From assembly GCA_947304695.1 (NCBI GenBank), contig CAMZBS010000090.1, positions 1 through 6,883 on the forward strand: DNA of 6,883 nucleotides. The letters are read 5' to 3'. Position numbers and translations under genes: made by a program. Below the pieces are notes generated by a model. The model was given only the letters and a program-made list of their open reading frames with translations. It was not told the DNA's origin and made no database searches. Every line of letters begins with the position of its first letter. Position 1 is the stretch's first letter. Positions 6,731-6,883 of this stretch are shown in pieces. Source of the stretch: an uncultured Prevotella sp. Lineage in GTDB: Bacteria; Bacteroidota; Bacteroidia; Bacteroidales; Bacteroidaceae.

Positions 6731-6806
6731 GCGAATCATTTGCTGATGAAAATAAGGTTTGTGAATCAGTTCGCGTGTAAATAGTCTCAAATGTCAGAAA
6801 ATTCGC
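6731..6806. repeat. Short GCGAATCA-type repeats upstream of the promoter
   Basis: GCGAATCATTTGC (6731-6743) is a near palindrome. A related copy, GTGAATCAGTTCGC, starts 30 bases on (6761-6774). A third partial copy on the minus strand, GCGAAT, is at 6806-6801. The spacing of about three helical turns and the position 30-105 bases upstream of the weak -33 element would suit a transcription regulator binding several sites on one face. The sites are short and the match imperfect. Confidence 0.3.
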
Positions 6807-6857
6807 ACCTTTTCTTAAAAGTGCCTTTTTACGCGCGCGTATATATAATAAAAGGTG
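6806..6857. repeat. 8-base inverted repeat enclosing an alternating CG/TA tract
   Basis: CACCTTTT (6806-6813) and AAAAGGTG (6850-6857) are perfect inverted repeats 36 bases apart. Between them lie ACGCGCGCGT (6831-6840), a perfect 10-base palindrome of alternating purine and pyrimidine, then TATATATA. The rest of the right edge (to 6883) is AT-rich with no gene, promoter or RNA I can support. The repeat could be the remains of a terminator of a gene outside the window, or a regulator site; neither is shown. Confidence 0.35.
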
Positions 6858-6883
6858 TAACGTTGTTTGCCTTTTGATTCAAA

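Noticed and set aside
6581..6790. Minus-strand open frame of 69 codons upstream of the large gene
   Set aside because: It spans the predicted promoter and most of the leader, its composition is that of translated AT-rich noncoding DNA, and the predicted transcript would start inside it.
1..6883. CRISPR array, tRNA, rRNA, insertion sequence or phage genes
   Set aside because: No regular direct repeats with spacers, no cloverleaf or rRNA-like segments, and no transposase or integrase motifs on either strand.

Overview
The window looks like a chromosomal segment of a Bacteroidota bacterium, most likely Prevotella or a close relative in Prevotellaceae. Three things support this. The promoters are of the Bacteroidota sigma type (TTTG, about 20 bases, TAnnTTTG), with no Shine-Dalgarno sequence ahead of the starts. 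The gene order argR - GNAT acetyltransferase - argG is, from memory, the usual start of the arginine operon in Bacteroides and Prevotella. The large secreted protein ends in the type A sorting tail of the type IX secretion system (T9SS), ending KGLYVIDGKKVIVK, a form very common in Prevotella. All real genes lie on the minus strand, so biological order runs from high to low coordinates.

Right edge to 6469: about 415 bases without a protein gene. It holds an AT-rich upstream region with several short repeats, a strong -7 promoter element at 6671-6678, and a predicted untranslated leader of about 195 bases. The leader starts A/C-rich and probably unstructured, then becomes a GC-rich stretch (6481-6604) whose segments can pair in two competing ways.

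6468-2041: one gene for a 1475-residue exported protein. It has a signal peptide, an N-terminal beta-rich region, four related beta-sandwich modules marked by LP(A/N)GxY, two alanine-rich helical modules and the T9SS tail. I see no catalytic domain, so a surface binding or adhesion role is the simplest reading. A clear intrinsic terminator (1977-2016) follows it.

1960-1: the start of an arginine biosynthesis operon. A promoter (1893-1924) and a candidate ARG box (1868-1881) precede argR (1853-1377). A GNAT acyltransferase gene (1347-733) follows, possibly the N-acylglutamate synthase that starts the pathway. Then comes argG (717 to the window edge, incomplete). Gaps of 29 and 15 bases and no internal terminator point to one transcript. 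ArgR would sense arginine and control the operon, the acyltransferase would make the acylated glutamate, and ArgG would condense citrulline with aspartate near the end of the pathway.

The most unusual items are the leader RNA of the large gene, the large modular surface protein itself, the cysteine cluster in the acyltransferase, and the altered effector-site residues in ArgR.
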